From Terriglobales bacterium (lineage in GTDB: Bacteria > Acidobacteriota > Terriglobia > Terriglobales > Acidobacteriaceae), in assembly GCA_035561515.1 (NCBI GenBank), contig DATMXP010000027.1, positions 62,001 to 126,000 on the forward strand: 64,000 nucleotides of DNA. Direction: 5' to 3'. Below, piece by piece: positions 52,197-62,066 of this stretch. The notes below the pieces were generated by a model. The model worked only from the letters and a program-made list of their open reading frames with translations, was not told where the DNA came from and made no database searches. Position 1 is the stretch's first letter. Each line of letters opens with the position of its first letter. Position numbers and translations under genes: made by a program.

Positions 52197-52556
52197 ATGG
52201 CTAAGTACGTGGATGGTTTCATCCTTCCGGTTCCGAAGAAGAACCTGAAGGCCTATCACAAGATGGCGAAGTTGGGCGCCAAAGTCTGGAAGGAGTACGG
52301 CGCACTCGAGTACTTCGAGTCGTATGGCGACGACATGGCCGTGAAATTCGGTGTGCCGTTCCCGAAACTGGTGAAGCCGAAGCAGGGCGAAGTGATCGTG
52401 TTCTCGTGGATCGTGTACAAGTCGCGTGCGCATCGCGACAAGGTGAACGCAAAGGTGATGAAGGACAAACGGATGAATACTTTCGATCCGAAGAAGATGC
52501 CCTTCGACTTAAAGCGTATGGCCTGGGGCGGGTTCGAAGTGATGGTGCAGAGCTAG
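52197..52556 (+). CDS. DUF1428-family protein
   Basis: A 119-residue protein that matches DUF1428: KYVDGFILPVPKKNLKAYHKMA, AKVWKEYGALEYFE, VIVFSWIVYKSRAHRDKVN, and the end FDLKRMAWGGFEVMV. The fold is a dimeric alpha-beta barrel related to the neighbouring DGPF proteins; no activity is known. It follows the first DGPF gene after 18 bases in the same operon. ECF42 clusters often carry such small barrel proteins. Confidence 0.9.
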   Translation: MAKYVDGFILPVPKKNLKAYHKMAKLGAKVWKEYGALEYFESYGDDMAVKFGVPFPKLVKPKQGEVIVFSWIVYKSRAHRDKVNAKVMKDKRMNTFDPKKMPFDLKRMAWGGFEVMVQS

Positions 52557-52572
52557 ATTCGTGAGGTGAACG

Positions 52573-52983
52573 ATGCAAGCAGCAACTCAGACAGTGCAGA
52601 TGACAAGCAAGAAGCGAATTGTGGCAGGGCGAGTACTCAGCGGTATCGCCATTCTATTTTTAGTTCTAGACGGCATCGGCAAGCTGGTGAAACCGCCGGC
52701 CGTCGTAGAAGGAACGAAAAGCCTTGGATATCCGGAGAGCACGATCCTGGGTATCGGCATTACGTTGCTGGTTTGCACGATAGCTTATGCGATTCCGCGA
52801 ACCAGTATTCTCGGCGCCATCCTGCTGACAGGTTACCTGGGCGGTGCGGTGGCTACGCACGTCCGCGTGGGGAATCCGCTTTTCACTCACGTACTCTTCC
52901 CGATCTACCTCGGTGTATTTATCTGGGCAGGACTGTATTGGCGGGAGACGAAAGTACGAGCGTTGATTCCGTTTCGCGGTTGA
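52573..52983 (+). CDS. DoxX-like membrane protein
   Basis: A 136-residue protein with four helices: VAGRVLSGIAILFLVLDGIGKL, TILGIGITLLVCTIAYAIP, SILGAILLTGYLGGAVATHV, and FPIYLGVFIWAGLYWRE. This is the DoxX-like (DUF4267/DoxX_2) pattern. Function unknown; such proteins are frequent partners of DGPF and ECF sigma genes. The spacing of 16 bases to the previous gene supports one operon. Confidence 0.88.
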   Translation: MQAATQTVQMTSKKRIVAGRVLSGIAILFLVLDGIGKLVKPPAVVEGTKSLGYPESTILGIGITLLVCTIAYAIPRTSILGAILLTGYLGGAVATHVRVGNPLFTHVLFPIYLGVFIWAGLYWRETKVRALIPFRG

Positions 52984-53044
52984 TTAAGTTTCTTTTGCGT
53001 CAGCGGCGCAAGGAAGTAAGAGAAACAGATTACAGGAGAAGACA

Positions 53045-53473
53045 ATGCGGTTCATGGTTTTGGTGAAGGCGAACAATGACAGTGAAGCGGGGATGATGCC
53101 CTCCGAGGAGATCCTGCGCGAAATGGGTATCTTCAACGAAGAGCTGGTGAAGGCAGGCGTGATGCTGGCCGGTGAAGGATTGGCGCCAAGCTCGCAGGGT
53201 GTGCGTATTCGGTTTTCAGGTGAACAGAAAACGGTGATCGACGGACCGTTTCCGGAGACGAAGGAGTTGGTTGCGGGCTTCTGGATTTGGCAGACTAAGT
53301 CATTGCAGGAAGCGATCGAGTGGTTGAAGAAGTCTCCTTTCCGGGATGGCGAAGTGGAGATCCGCCGGATTTTCGAACCAGAAGATTTCGGGGCTGAATT
53401 CACGCCAGAATTACGCGAGCAGGAAGACCGTTTGCGTGCCGAAGCGGAACAATTGGCAAAGCGTTCCGCATAA
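53045..53473 (+). CDS. DGPF (YCII-related) protein, copy 2
   Basis: A 142-residue paralogue of the first gene in the operon: [10 protein letters not shown], then [20 protein letters not shown] and [20 protein letters not shown] charged C-terminal tail of about 25 residues ([20 protein letters not shown]) is extra. Gene order DGPF, DUF1428, DoxX, DGPF is typical for an ECF42 regulon. ATG 53045 follows AGGAGAAG. Confidence 0.9.
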   Translation: MRFMVLVKANNDSEAGMMPSEEILREMGIFNEELVKAGVMLAGEGLAPSSQGVRIRFSGEQKTVIDGPFPETKELVAGFWIWQTKSLQEAIEWLKKSPFRDGEVEIRRIFEPEDFGAEFTPELREQEDRLRAEAEQLAKRSA

Positions 53474-53507
53474 CAAGTCACAGAAGAAACCTTACAGGGG
53501 TGAGGCA

Positions 53508-54677
53508 ATGAGCAAAGTAAGAGTACTTGTTGGTACGCGCAAAGGCGCGTTCATCCTGGAATCAGATGGCAAGCGTGAGAAGTGGCAGGTGAACGGGCCC
53601 CACTTCGCGGGTTGGGAGATGTATCACCTCAAGGGATCGCCCGTGGACCCGGACCGCATCTACGCGTCGCAAACGAGTGGATGGTTCGGGCAGTTAATCC
53701 AGCGATCGAACGACGGCGGCAAGACGTGGGAGGTCCCGGGCGGTGCGCCGGATCCCACGCCAGACGGGATGCCGCAAGGACAGAGCAACAAATTTGCGTA
53801 TGACACTTCGACGCATGAGTTGAAGACGCACATGTGGTACGACGGCACACAGCATCCGTGGGAGTTCAAGCGGGTGTGGCACCTGGAACCGTCGGTGACG
53901 GATCCGAGCACGGTGTACGCGGGAGTGGAAGACGCGGCGATGTTCCGCTCCACGGATGGCGGCGTGTCATGGCACGAGATGTCCGGGTTGAGAGGTCACG
54001 GCACCGGACCGCAGTGGCAGCCGGGTGCGGGCGGCATGGGTCTGCACACGATCGTGATTGACCGCAACAATCCCAACCGGATGTTCATCGCAATTTCCGC
54101 TGCGGGGGCATTTCGTACGGAGGACGGCGGCAAGACCTGGAAGCCGATCAACCGCGGGCTCAGGTCGCAGTACATTCCGAATCCGGACGCGGAGGTTGGA
54201 CACTGTGTGCACAGGATCGCGATGCACCCCGCGCGTCCGAACACCCTCTATATGCAGAAGCACTGGGATGTCATGCGCACCGACGATGCCGGCGACAACT
54301 GGCGCGAAGTCAGCGGCAATCTTCCGACGGACTTCGGTTTCGTGATTGATGTACACGCGAATGAGCCGGAGACGATCTATGTGATTCCGATCAAGAGCGA
54401 TTCCGAGCACTTCCCGCTGGACGGTGCTCTGAAGGTTTTCCGCAGTCGCACCGGCGGCGGAGAATGGGAGCCGCTGACGAAAGGGCTTCCACAGAAAGAT
54501 TGCTATGTGAACATCCTGCGCGATGCGATGGCCGTTGATTCGCTCGACAAATGCGGAGTGTACTTCGGCACCACGGGCGGACAGGTGTATTGCTCGTCTG
54601 ACGCGGGCGATTCGTGGAAGCCCATCGTGCATGATCTTCCGGCGGTTCTTTCGGTAGAGGTGCAAACACTGCCATGA
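53508..54677 (+). CDS. Cytosolic BNR/sialidase-like beta-propeller protein
   Basis: A 389-residue protein with repeated Asp-box motifs ([59 protein letters not shown]), so a propeller of the VPS10/sialidase/photosystem-stability-factor kind. It starts [14 protein letters not shown] without a signal peptide. No sialidase catalytic residues can be assigned. It overlaps the next gene (MoaD-like) by 4 bases, which implies the two products work together. The start is ATG 53508 behind GGGGTGAGG; the open frame back to 53346 overlaps the DGPF gene. Confidence 0.85.
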   Translation: MSKVRVLVGTRKGAFILESDGKREKWQVNGPHFAGWEMYHLKGSPVDPDRIYASQTSGWFGQLIQRSNDGGKTWEVPGGAPDPTPDGMPQGQSNKFAYDTSTHELKTHMWYDGTQHPWEFKRVWHLEPSVTDPSTVYAGVEDAAMFRSTDGGVSWHEMSGLRGHGTGPQWQPGAGGMGLHTIVIDRNNPNRMFIAISAAGAFRTEDGGKTWKPINRGLRSQYIPNPDAEVGHCVHRIAMHPARPNTLYMQKHWDVMRTDDAGDNWREVSGNLPTDFGFVIDVHANEPETIYVIPIKSDSEHFPLDGALKVFRSRTGGGEWEPLTKGLPQKDCYVNILRDAMAVDSLDKCGVYFGTTGGQVYCSSDAGDSWKPIVHDLPAVLSVEVQTLP

Positions 54678-54970
54678 TTCGCGTGGAATTGCCTGCTCAC
54701 CTTCGGACACTGGCGAAGGTGAGCGGCGAAGTACAAATCGAGGTAAATGGCGCGGTTACGCAGCGATCGGTGCTCGATGCTTTGGAAGAGCGCTATCCGA
54801 TGCTGCGGGGTACGATCCGTGATCACGTGACAAAGAAGCGGCGGGACTTCTTGCGGTTCTTCGCGTGCGCCCAGGACCTCTCACTCGAGTCGCCGGACGC
54901 GGCCTTGCCGGAAGAAGTGGCATCGGGCAAGGAGCCGTTCCTGATTATTGGGGCAATCGCCGGCGGATAG
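54674..54970 (+). CDS. MoaD/ThiS-like ubiquitin-fold protein
   Basis: A 98-residue beta-grasp protein: [40 protein letters not shown], and the C-terminal [10 protein letters not shown] ending in the Gly-Gly needed for adenylation and thiocarboxylate or conjugate formation. The family donates sulfur (molybdopterin, thiamin) or acts as a small protein modifier. No MoaE, MoeB or ThiF is nearby. Its coupling by a 4-base overlap to a beta-propeller gene suggests that the propeller is its partner or target. Confidence 0.88.
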   Translation: MIRVELPAHLRTLAKVSGEVQIEVNGAVTQRSVLDALEERYPMLRGTIRDHVTKKRRDFLRFFACAQDLSLESPDAALPEEVASGKEPFLIIGAIAGG

Positions 54971-55020
54971 GGGCCGGATTCTGAAACCAATCTGAAAGAC
55001 AGAAAGACAGAAGGTGCAAT

Positions 55021-55434
55021 ATGAAGTTGAATACTTATCTCGTTTTCGATGGGAAGTGTGCAGAAGCGTTCAAGCTTTACGAGAAGGTGCTGAAAGGGAA
55101 GATTGTTTTCAGCATGACGCATGGCGAGTCGCCGATGGCGGATCAGACACCCGCCAACTTTAAAGACAAGATCATGCACACCTCTTTGCAGATAGGCGAC
55201 GCGGTGCTGATGGGGTCCGATGCGCCTCCGCAGCATTTTTGTAAGCCGCAAGGATTCTCAGTTTCCATCAATGTCACCGATATCGCGGAAGCGGAACGCA
55301 TCTATAAGGAGCTTTCCGATGGCGGAGAGGTGATGATGCCGCTCGGCGAGACATTTTGGGCCCAGCGCTTCGCCATGTTCACCGACAAGTACGGCACTCC
55401 GTGGATGGTGAACTGCGAACGTCCGCGGCCGTAA
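55021..55434 (+). CDS. PhnB-like VOC-family protein
   Basis: A 137-residue member of the glyoxalase/VOC superfamily in its PhnB-like (3-demethylubiquinone methyltransferase-like) branch: MKLNTYLVFDGKCAEAFKLYEKVLKG, HGESPMAD, HTSLQIGDAVLMGSD, GETFWAQRFAMFTDKYGTPW. Members lack the metal-binding glutamates of glyoxalase I and the activity is unknown. It is the last gene of the ECF42 operon and is followed by a terminator 28 bases later. Confidence 0.92.
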   Translation: MKLNTYLVFDGKCAEAFKLYEKVLKGKIVFSMTHGESPMADQTPANFKDKIMHTSLQIGDAVLMGSDAPPQHFCKPQGFSVSINVTDIAEAERIYKELSDGGEVMMPLGETFWAQRFAMFTDKYGTPWMVNCERPRP

Positions 55435-55462
55435 AACCGACGAAGCTACCACCGCAAAGGCC

Positions 55463-55488
55463 AGGCATCCCGAAATGGGATGCCTTTT
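55463..55488 (+). terminator. Terminator closing the ECF42-linked operon
   Basis: AGGCATCCC, loop GAAAT, GGGATGCCT (9-base perfect stem), followed by TTTTC. Confidence 0.9.
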
Positions 55489-55564
55489 CAATTCGTGGGC
55501 TGCAGGCGGCAAAAACCGTTCTAAGATGTGAGCCAACATCCAAGCAGGTCTGGAGACCTCGCCC

Positions 55565-58135
55565 ATGGGCAAGGTGGATTCTGCACTTCCGGCGACGCTG
55601 GGCCACTACCGCATTGTTGGCAAGGTTGGGTCAGGCGGCATGGGGCAGGTCTATCGTGCGCGAGACGAGAGGCTCGATCGAGAAGTCGCCATCAAGGTTC
55701 TGCCACCGGATCTGCTGGCGAAGGAATCGGCGCGACGCCGGTTCCGCCGTGAAGCACTCGCTCTGTCCCGTCTGAATCATCCCAACATCGCCATCGTCCA
55801 CGACTTCGACTCCGAAGCGAACGTCGATTTCCTCGTGATGGAATTGGTGGAGGGAACGACACTTGAGTCCATGATCGGTCACGGGCCGCTCAGCGAGCGC
55901 GAAGTGATCCGGGTCGGCCAACAGATCGCACGGGCGTTGGAAGAGGCTCACGAGAAAGGCGTCATCCATCGGGACCTGAAACCCGCGAATGTGATGGTGA
56001 CTGCGAAGGGTGCCGTGAAGGTCCTCGATTTCGGGTTGGCCGGGGTGAAGGAGATCGAGGAGCAAACCGAGACGCGAAGCACCAAAGTGAATCTGGTAGC
56101 CGGAACGCCACGTTATCTTGCTCCCGAGTTGCTTTCCGGAAAGCCGGCCAACCCACGAAGCGACATCTGGGCGCTCGGGGTAACACTTTACGAGATGGCG
56201 GCCGCTCGATCGCCGTTCGGTGGCGCGAGCGGGTTTGAACTTTACGAAGCAATCATGAAACAGGAACCTGCGCCGCTGGGATCGGAGATCTCTCCTTCCC
56301 TGCGTACCGTCATCGGCAGGTGCCTGGCCAAGTCTCCCGAAGAGCGGTATCAAAATGCCGGCGAACTGCGAGCGGCACTGGATCTGTTGTGTTCAAGCAC
56401 CGGCACCATTGCAGTCGAAGCGCCCGCGCGGACGCCAACGTGGGTGTGGTTTGCGGGTAGCGTAGCGCTGGTCGCGATTGCGGTTGCGATTTCGTTTCTT
56501 GTTTTCCGGAAGATGCAGCGTCCGACGCTCGGCGTCGGAGGGGAACTGGCACTGCTTGTTTCATCGGAAGGGCGCATTAACGGTGCGTCGCTTTCGCCGG
56601 ACGGAAAGATGGTGGCGTACGTCGCCGAGGAAGATGGCCATTTCGACCTTTTCCTGAACCGGGCCGCCGGAGGTGGTCGAGTGCGGCTGACCAACGACTC
56701 CTATATGGAGGGTGGTCCGTCGTTCTCGCCGGATGGCGAGCGAATCGCCTTCGGCCGGTTGCGCAGCAGCACAGAGAAGGAACCGGAGATTGCGATTATC
56801 CCCATTCTCGGCGGCGAGGTCACAACGGTTGTATCGAATGCCGGACGTCCACGTTGGTCGCCGGATGGAAAACGGCTTGCTTACATTGCAAGCCGTCCCG
56901 GAGAGCCGATGTCGATCGGCATCTCCAATCTCGACGGGCAGGATGAGCGGATACTGCTCAAAGCCGATGATGTGTATCCCTTCTTCAAAAGCGCCGAGTG
57001 GTCTCCGGACGGAACCACGCTCGCTGTAACGCGTAGCACTGGCGGAGTGGCGGGCGAAATCTGGCTGGTTCCAACAAACGGCGGCGCTGCTCGCAGGTTA
57101 TGGGAGGATCCGCCGAACGTGTTCAGCGAGGCCGCTGTCTTCACCCCTGACGGCAAGTCCCTGGTTTATGCCTCGAACCGAGGAGGTGCCAAGAACCTTT
57201 GGGTGAGGCCAGTTGCAGGCGGCGAGGCTTCTCGCGTGACGACCGGGGCGGGCCCCGACGAAACGCCCTCGGTCGCGCGTGACGGTACCGTGTCGTTTAC
57301 GAACTCTCGCTGGAAGTATGAGTTGCTGGTGCACGACATCAACGTGAACACAACTCGCAGCATCGGCCGGCACACGGGGTTTGTGTGGGCTCCGGCGTTT
57401 TCTCCGAACGGGAGGCAGATTGCCTACAGTTATTACGAGAACATGAAGGAGTGGCACATCTGGATCACCGCCGCGGATGGCAACAGCCCGTCGAAGCGGC
57501 TGACGGCTGGAGCACAAGATGAAATCTATCCGCGATTCTCGCCAGACGGTTCGACCATCGTTTTCTGCAACTGGCCCGGACGAGGGAGAGCATGGCGAGT
57601 GCCAGCGCAAGGGGGCCCAGCGCAACCTGCGACCGCCGCGGATGGCGATTCCTTCCCGGATATCTCACCCGATGGAAAATGGATCGCGTTCGCCCGAAAC
57701 GATCGTGGCAAGGTGAACGTGTATGTACAGCCGTTCAGTGGAGGTGAGGCGCGGAAGCTTACTCCAACGCCTTCGACCCTGCCGAGATGGTCGCCGGATG
57801 GAAAGTCACTGCTCTTTTGTGCCGACCGGAGTTACCGCAGCGGTGTCTGGATCATCCGTGCGGACGGCATAGGTGAACGGCGAGTGGTGTCGATTGGAAG
57901 TTGGGCAGTGTGGTGGCCGGATGGAAAGAGCATCGCTTATGTTGTCGACGGGGCAGATGGGAATCAGGAAATTCGAGTTACTGACATTGAGAACGGCACG
58001 ACCCGGACACTGAAGGGCGTCAGGTTCGAGGGCGTAAATTACCCCATCGACATCTCACGAGACGGAAGGTTGGTTACCACCAGCAATAGCACTCATTTAC
58101 AGGATGAAGTCTGGATTCTGAAACCGCAGAAATAA
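55565..58135 (+). CDS. Ser/Thr protein kinase fused to a PD40 (TolB-like) beta-propeller
   Basis: An 856-residue single-pass membrane protein. Residues about 10-270 are an intact Hanks-type kinase: GSGGMGQVYRA, VAIKVLP with Lys44, HRDLKPANVMV with Asp137, DFGLAG with Asp155. A helix at about 293-318 (VWFAGSVALVAIAVAISFLVF) crosses the membrane. The outer part (320-856) is a WD40-like PD40 propeller with many S-PDGK repeats (LSPDGKMVAYV, WSPDGKRLAYI, FSPNGRQIAYS). It would phosphorylate cytoplasmic proteins in response to an external ligand. No partner phosphatase is next to it. Confidence 0.95.
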   Translation: MGKVDSALPATLGHYRIVGKVGSGGMGQVYRARDERLDREVAIKVLPPDLLAKESARRRFRREALALSRLNHPNIAIVHDFDSEANVDFLVMELVEGTTLESMIGHGPLSEREVIRVGQQIARALEEAHEKGVIHRDLKPANVMVTAKGAVKVLDFGLAGVKEIEEQTETRSTKVNLVAGTPRYLAPELLSGKPANPRSDIWALGVTLYEMAAARSPFGGASGFELYEAIMKQEPAPLGSEISPSLRTVIGRCLAKSPEERYQNAGELRAALDLLCSSTGTIAVEAPARTPTWVWFAGSVALVAIAVAISFLVFRKMQRPTLGVGGELALLVSSEGRINGASLSPDGKMVAYVAEEDGHFDLFLNRAAGGGRVRLTNDSYMEGGPSFSPDGERIAFGRLRSSTEKEPEIAIIPILGGEVTTVVSNAGRPRWSPDGKRLAYIASRPGEPMSIGISNLDGQDERILLKADDVYPFFKSAEWSPDGTTLAVTRSTGGVAGEIWLVPTNGGAARRLWEDPPNVFSEAAVFTPDGKSLVYASNRGGAKNLWVRPVAGGEASRVTTGAGPDETPSVARDGTVSFTNSRWKYELLVHDINVNTTRSIGRHTGFVWAPAFSPNGRQIAYSYYENMKEWHIWITAADGNSPSKRLTAGAQDEIYPRFSPDGSTIVFCNWPGRGRAWRVPAQGGPAQPATAADGDSFPDISPDGKWIAFARNDRGKVNVYVQPFSGGEARKLTPTPSTLPRWSPDGKSLLFCADRSYRSGVWIIRADGIGERRVVSIGSWAVWWPDGKSIAYVVDGADGNQEIRVTDIENGTTRTLKGVRFEGVNYPIDISRDGRLVTTSNSTHLQDEVWILKPQK

Positions 58136-58525
58136 ACCGGTCCAAAATGGCGAAGAGCCAACGGAACATACGCGACGTTTCGCTCTCGGGACCGGAACGC
58201 TCGCGCGTTGCGGAGTTCATGATCCTGTTCAGCTCAACCCATCAACGAACTGCCGAAGCAGCATCATTCATAGGTTAAACCGCGCTATTTCATGTGCGTA
58301 AGTGAGCGCCGTAGCGAATCACTAACGGTTCCGATGTGTAACGACCGTAATCGTTCACAACGGTTTCGAAAGTCGAAACTTTCGAGTTCCTGAACGTTGC
58401 CGATAACCCGACAACAACTCAGTTCCCTTGAGCCATCGTGTCTATCCCGCTGGCCTTCGTAAACATAAGAGTGAGAATTCTTCTCGGCGGTTGTCACCGC
58501 AAAACAGAAATCGAGTGCTGCCGGG
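58136..58525. other. Intergenic region with a CGAA-loop hairpin
   Basis: No gene with a start, ribosome site or family is visible in 390 bases between converging genes. A perfect 8-base stem TCGAAAGT/ACTTTCGA with the tetraloop CGAA lies at 58366-58385; it has no T-tract. Confidence 0.55.
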
Positions 58526-59137
58526 TTACACAGCTCTTCGTCCCACAGGGCGGCGGGGAAGAGGAGTATCGATTTCGTTTTCGTCAGAATCGCTGGTCTG
58601 TTCGTTTTCTTCTTCTTCTGTCACTTGCGGCATGATTGGGCTACTAACGGGAAGCAGGCGGAAACGATGCGCATGATAGATGGCGCCGAGTCCCCAGGTT
58701 TCACCTGCATGCTCAACAAGGAAGATCCAGAAAAGGCAGAACAGTGCGATTTGGGCCATATGGGCGTCGAGATAGTTCCACGTTGTCGGATACTGCACGT
58801 TTGGCTGCCAGGCGATCAGCGTCTTGTTGATGGAGTAGAGCATTCCGACAAAGGAGACCGGGCGGGTCGCCAGGCCGAACAGGAGTCCGAGGCCGATAAA
58901 CAACTCCACCATGCCAATCGCGACGGCATAGCTGCTTGGGTGTTTCCACATGCTCTCAACAATCGGTGAGTACCATGTGGCAGCACTGCGGTTCAGATCT
59001 GTCAGTGTGTTGTTGAATCCGAAGGAGAAGAAGTTCGGGTCAAAGAGTTTGGTCGCACCGTAGTAGGTGAAGACCATTCCAAGGACGATACGGACGAACG
59101 CCAACACCCGGCGAAACCGGCGGTAGGAGTAGCTCAT
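58526..59137 (-). CDS. DoxX-family membrane protein
   Basis: A 203-residue protein with four helices of the DoxX type: RIVLGMVFTYYGATKLFDP, AVAIGMVELFIGLGLLFGLA, FVGMLYSINKTLIAW, and IALFCLFWIFLVEHAGETW. The C-terminal 35 residues are acidic and disordered (TEEEENEQTSDSDENE). The start is the ATG ending at 59137 with AGAGG upstream. The family is associated with membrane redox or stress systems; no partner is visible. Confidence 0.87.
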   Translation of the reverse strand: MSYSYRRFRRVLAFVRIVLGMVFTYYGATKLFDPNFFSFGFNNTLTDLNRSAATWYSPIVESMWKHPSSYAVAIGMVELFIGLGLLFGLATRPVSFVGMLYSINKTLIAWQPNVQYPTTWNYLDAHMAQIALFCLFWIFLVEHAGETWGLGAIYHAHRFRLLPVSSPIMPQVTEEEENEQTSDSDENEIDTPLPRRPVGRRAV

Positions 59138-59243
59138 GGCGCGCCTCTGCGAAACTTCCTGGGAGCCTTGGGAGCCGAATGGGGGAGGAGTGAGCAGAAT
59201 CATGGCTCAAGCCACCTCTATTTGCAAGAGTTTCCCGCTCCGG

Positions 59244-60860
59244 TTAGCTCCAGGTGGGGTAGGATCGGGGCACGGTCAGGAGCACACCTGCTGTCTGGCT
59301 GGTGAAAAACTCGAGAGTTTTGGCCAGACCGGCCGTGTCAAATACGGCTTCTTCCAATCCGCCGAACCACTCGAATTGGGCGATCGCAACGGTTTCGAAG
59401 TTCTGCGCCCAGTGCTGCTCGACTCCGAGCGCGATGGCATAGGGCAGCCACTTTTCGAAGAGTTGCGCTGGCAGACGTTCGAGGCGGTCGCGCTCCACGG
59501 AATCGAGGAAGTGCTGGAATCCCACGATCTGTTCGCAAGCGTGAATGCCACGCAAGGTCTTCGAGGTGATGTGCCGTCCGAAGTAGTACACGATGGCGGC
59601 GGAACAGGCTATCGCAATTCCCGAGAGGAGCGTGGAACTAGCGAACGAGAGCAGGCCGGCAACCTGGATAACGAACGCAACGGCTAGGAACCCCAGCAGC
59701 ATGTTCATTCGCACGGCCATAGCACGCCCGGGGTCGGTCCAGTACATGCCTTTCCCACGAAGTAATTGGACGACTTGTCTTCGTACCAGCGGCACGACGG
59801 AGTAGAACCGCAGGCTGAGGCTGGAAAGCTTTGTCCACTCACCGCCGTAAAACATATGGAACAGCACCGTGCGTTCGTGTAAAGCGAGCGATACCCATTC
59901 ATCCCGAGGCCGGAGTAGCCGGATGATGAAATCCTTACCTGCGAAATCGATGCCCTCATCGGGCTTGCAGCTCTCGAGGCGAATGTTGCCACGGATCGCC
60001 AGATCGATGATGGTCGCGGTAATGTCACGCGGGTTCAGTACATCGTCTACTAGCAGGCCGACCTCGGCCGGCGTAAGAGCGTCGGGAGGCTCGTAGCGTG
60101 TGGTAATCGAAGCTTCTTCCGGCGACGGCAAGCGCTTCATCGCGCGTAGCGCCAGCATTACTACCAGCGTCGCTACGGGCAAAAGCAGGATCAGGTTGGA
60201 ACCTAGAAACCAGATTGCACGCCTTCCCCACGACGGCTGAATCATCAGACCTTTCGGAAAGATAACGTCGGCACTCAGATTCTCGCGAGCGTCCAGCAGG
60301 CGCGAGGCGTCGAACCAGACCCGGTCAGGACCGGCGTCGCTCTCTTTAACCGGCACCAGGCCCTTTCCGCGCACGAATCCTTGAACACGGAAGGCCTGCG
60401 CCATCTCAGGCGGAACCTGCACGAACAGCGTCGTACGGGCTGTCTCCCCGTGCCAGCCCTCGCCTGCGTTCCAGAGCAACTCGTCGCGATCTGAAAGGAA
60501 CTGCACTGCATTGCGCACCGCGTAGACGAGCCGGATCTCCGGCGAACCAGCTGTCTCGATTTCGAGTTCGAGCCGGGTGAATCCGTTATGAACCGAGTGC
60601 TTGAGCGTCCGTCCGCCGGTGCCGGTGACCTGAATGATATTCACTACACGGGGCTGATGAATGGTCCACCGAGCCGGATAAACATTGCTGGTGCTCCAGA
60701 CGACTTTAGCGGTGGGAATCGCCGGAGCGAACCTCTCCACCACGACCACGGATCCGTCTCGCTGGATGCCAATGACTGTGTCGAAGGTGTTGAGCGGAAT
60801 TGCGGCGTAGAGGCCGACAGGAAGGAAAAAGATCGCGAGTTGGAGCAGCAGTCGACGCAA
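59244..60860 (-). CDS. DUF2207-family membrane protein
   Basis: A 538-residue protein with a signal peptide (LLLQLAIFFLPVGLYA), an extracytoplasmic beta-rich DUF2207 domain (about 20-210, including GIQRDGSVVVVERF and EIRLVYAVRNAV), a first helix (about 230), a cytoplasmic domain (LTPAEVGLLVDDVLNPRDITATIIDLAIRGNI), two more helices near 395-440, and a C-terminal cytoplasmic tail. The start is TTG ending at 60860, immediately after an in-frame TAG, so it cannot begin earlier. Function unknown. Confidence 0.85.
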   Translation of the reverse strand: MRRLLLQLAIFFLPVGLYAAIPLNTFDTVIGIQRDGSVVVVERFAPAIPTAKVVWSTSNVYPARWTIHQPRVVNIIQVTGTGGRTLKHSVHNGFTRLELEIETAGSPEIRLVYAVRNAVQFLSDRDELLWNAGEGWHGETARTTLFVQVPPEMAQAFRVQGFVRGKGLVPVKESDAGPDRVWFDASRLLDARENLSADVIFPKGLMIQPSWGRRAIWFLGSNLILLLPVATLVVMLALRAMKRLPSPEEASITTRYEPPDALTPAEVGLLVDDVLNPRDITATIIDLAIRGNIRLESCKPDEGIDFAGKDFIIRLLRPRDEWVSLALHERTVLFHMFYGGEWTKLSSLSLRFYSVVPLVRRQVVQLLRGKGMYWTDPGRAMAVRMNMLLGFLAVAFVIQVAGLLSFASSTLLSGIAIACSAAIVYYFGRHITSKTLRGIHACEQIVGFQHFLDSVERDRLERLPAQLFEKWLPYAIALGVEQHWAQNFETVAIAQFEWFGGLEEAVFDTAGLAKTLEFFTSQTAGVLLTVPRSYPTWS

Positions 60861-60932
60861 CTACACAGTTTGGCGCGGGACGGCAACGGCGACAATGCGA
60901 TTCGTGGTTCAGCCCGGCAGGCAAAAAGAAAA

Positions 60933-60952
60933 GGCGCAGGGTAACCTGCGCC
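60933..60952 (-). terminator. Terminator after the parvulin gene
   Basis: On the minus strand GGCGCAGG, loop TTAC, CCTGCGCC is followed by TTTTCTTTTTG. Confidence 0.85.
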
Positions 60953-60972
60953 AGGGTAGTTGGCGGACGAGT

Positions 60973-62043
60973 CTACTTCTGTCCGGCGTTCTTGAGAACC
61001 TGCTCGGCGTAGTAGTTTTGGATCTTCGCCTCGTCGCGAATTACGTCGTAATAGGCGGCCTTCAGCAATTGCTCGCGGCGTTCACGTAGTTGGTCGCGAA
61101 TGGCTTGCTGCACGCGCGGATCGTTCAATTCGCGCTGTCCGGCAGGCTCTTTCGAGATCAACTTGACGATGCGGTAGAGAGCAGGCTGCTTCGTCTGCGG
61201 ATTCACCACCGTGATGACGTCACTGTATTGGCCAGGCTTCAATTTCAGGACAACGTCACGCGTCTGCGGGTCGGTACGCTGCAATCCCGACTGCGGAGTG
61301 AAGCCGAGGTCGCCGCCGTTGCCGGCCGTCTCGGGGTCTTCCGAGTAGTTCATCGCTACGGTCGCGAAGTCATCGCCGCTGTCGAGCCGGTTCAAGAGTT
61401 GCTGAGCCTTCTTCTTGGCTTCGGTGTCGTTCTGGGCGTTGTCGTTCTTCAGGTTACGGACCGGCGGCTCAGGCGACGGAGTCACGACTATCTGCGCCAG
61501 GTGATACTGCGGCTCAATAAGGTTGAATTCCGGCTTGTGAGCGTTGTAATACGCGGCCACTTCGCTGTCGGTCACGTTGATCTTCGACGTGATCTCTTTA
61601 TTCAGTACCTTGTCCACAGTCAGCGTGCGACGCAGGTCTTTCTTGAAGTCGTCGAGCGTGATGTTGCGCTCTTGAAGCCGCTGATTGAACTCTTCCGGTG
61701 AGTAAGGAGCCTTCACCTCGTTCAGCTTGCGGTCAATTTCTTCATCGGTGGCGAGCAATCCGAGCTTTTCGGCTCGCTGCATCATGATTTCCTGGTCGAT
61801 GAGCTCACGCAGAATGCTGAGGCGCAAGCTGGCGGATTGCTCTTCCGTCGGCTGTTGGGGGGCGCCGGCGGTCTGGTTCTTGTAATACTTTTCAACTTCG
61901 TTGGCCATGATCTTGCGGCCGTTTACTTTGGCCATAACGTCCGCGGCGTTCTTGCCGGTGTTACAGGCCACTGTGAGCGCAATTGCCAGCAGTAAAAACC
62001 CAGAACTTAGATAACTGCGTGTCCAACGTTGATGAGCGATCAA
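60973..62043 (-). CDS. SurA/PrsA-like lipoprotein peptidyl-prolyl isomerase
   Basis: A 356-residue protein with a lipoprotein signal (FLLLAIALTVAC, lipobox cysteine at about 27). Residues 35-170 are a SurA-type N-terminal chaperone helix bundle (VAKVNGRKIMANEVEKYY, LRELIDQEIMMQRAEKLGL) and residues about 180-310 a parvulin rotamase domain (YHLAQIVVTP, FATVAMNYSEDP, GGDLGFTPQSGL, VLKLKPGQYSDVI). It would assist folding of outer-membrane or secreted proteins. The upstream neighbour, 23 bases away, is a DsbA-like lipoprotein gene on the same strand. Confidence 0.9.
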   Translation of the reverse strand: MIAHQRWTRSYLSSGFLLLAIALTVACNTGKNAADVMAKVNGRKIMANEVEKYYKNQTAGAPQQPTEEQSASLRLSILRELIDQEIMMQRAEKLGLLATDEEIDRKLNEVKAPYSPEEFNQRLQERNITLDDFKKDLRRTLTVDKVLNKEITSKINVTDSEVAAYYNAHKPEFNLIEPQYHLAQIVVTPSPEPPVRNLKNDNAQNDTEAKKKAQQLLNRLDSGDDFATVAMNYSEDPETAGNGGDLGFTPQSGLQRTDPQTRDVVLKLKPGQYSDVITVVNPQTKQPALYRIVKLISKEPAGQRELNDPRVQQAIRDQLRERREQLLKAAYYDVIRDEAKIQNYYAEQVLKNAGQK

Positions 62044-62066
62044 TCGGTCCTCCGTCTCACCGTATC

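Noticed and set aside
58285..58497. 70-codon minus-strand frame downstream of the kinase gene
   Set aside because: No ribosome site, unusual composition, and a perfect hairpin inside the frame.
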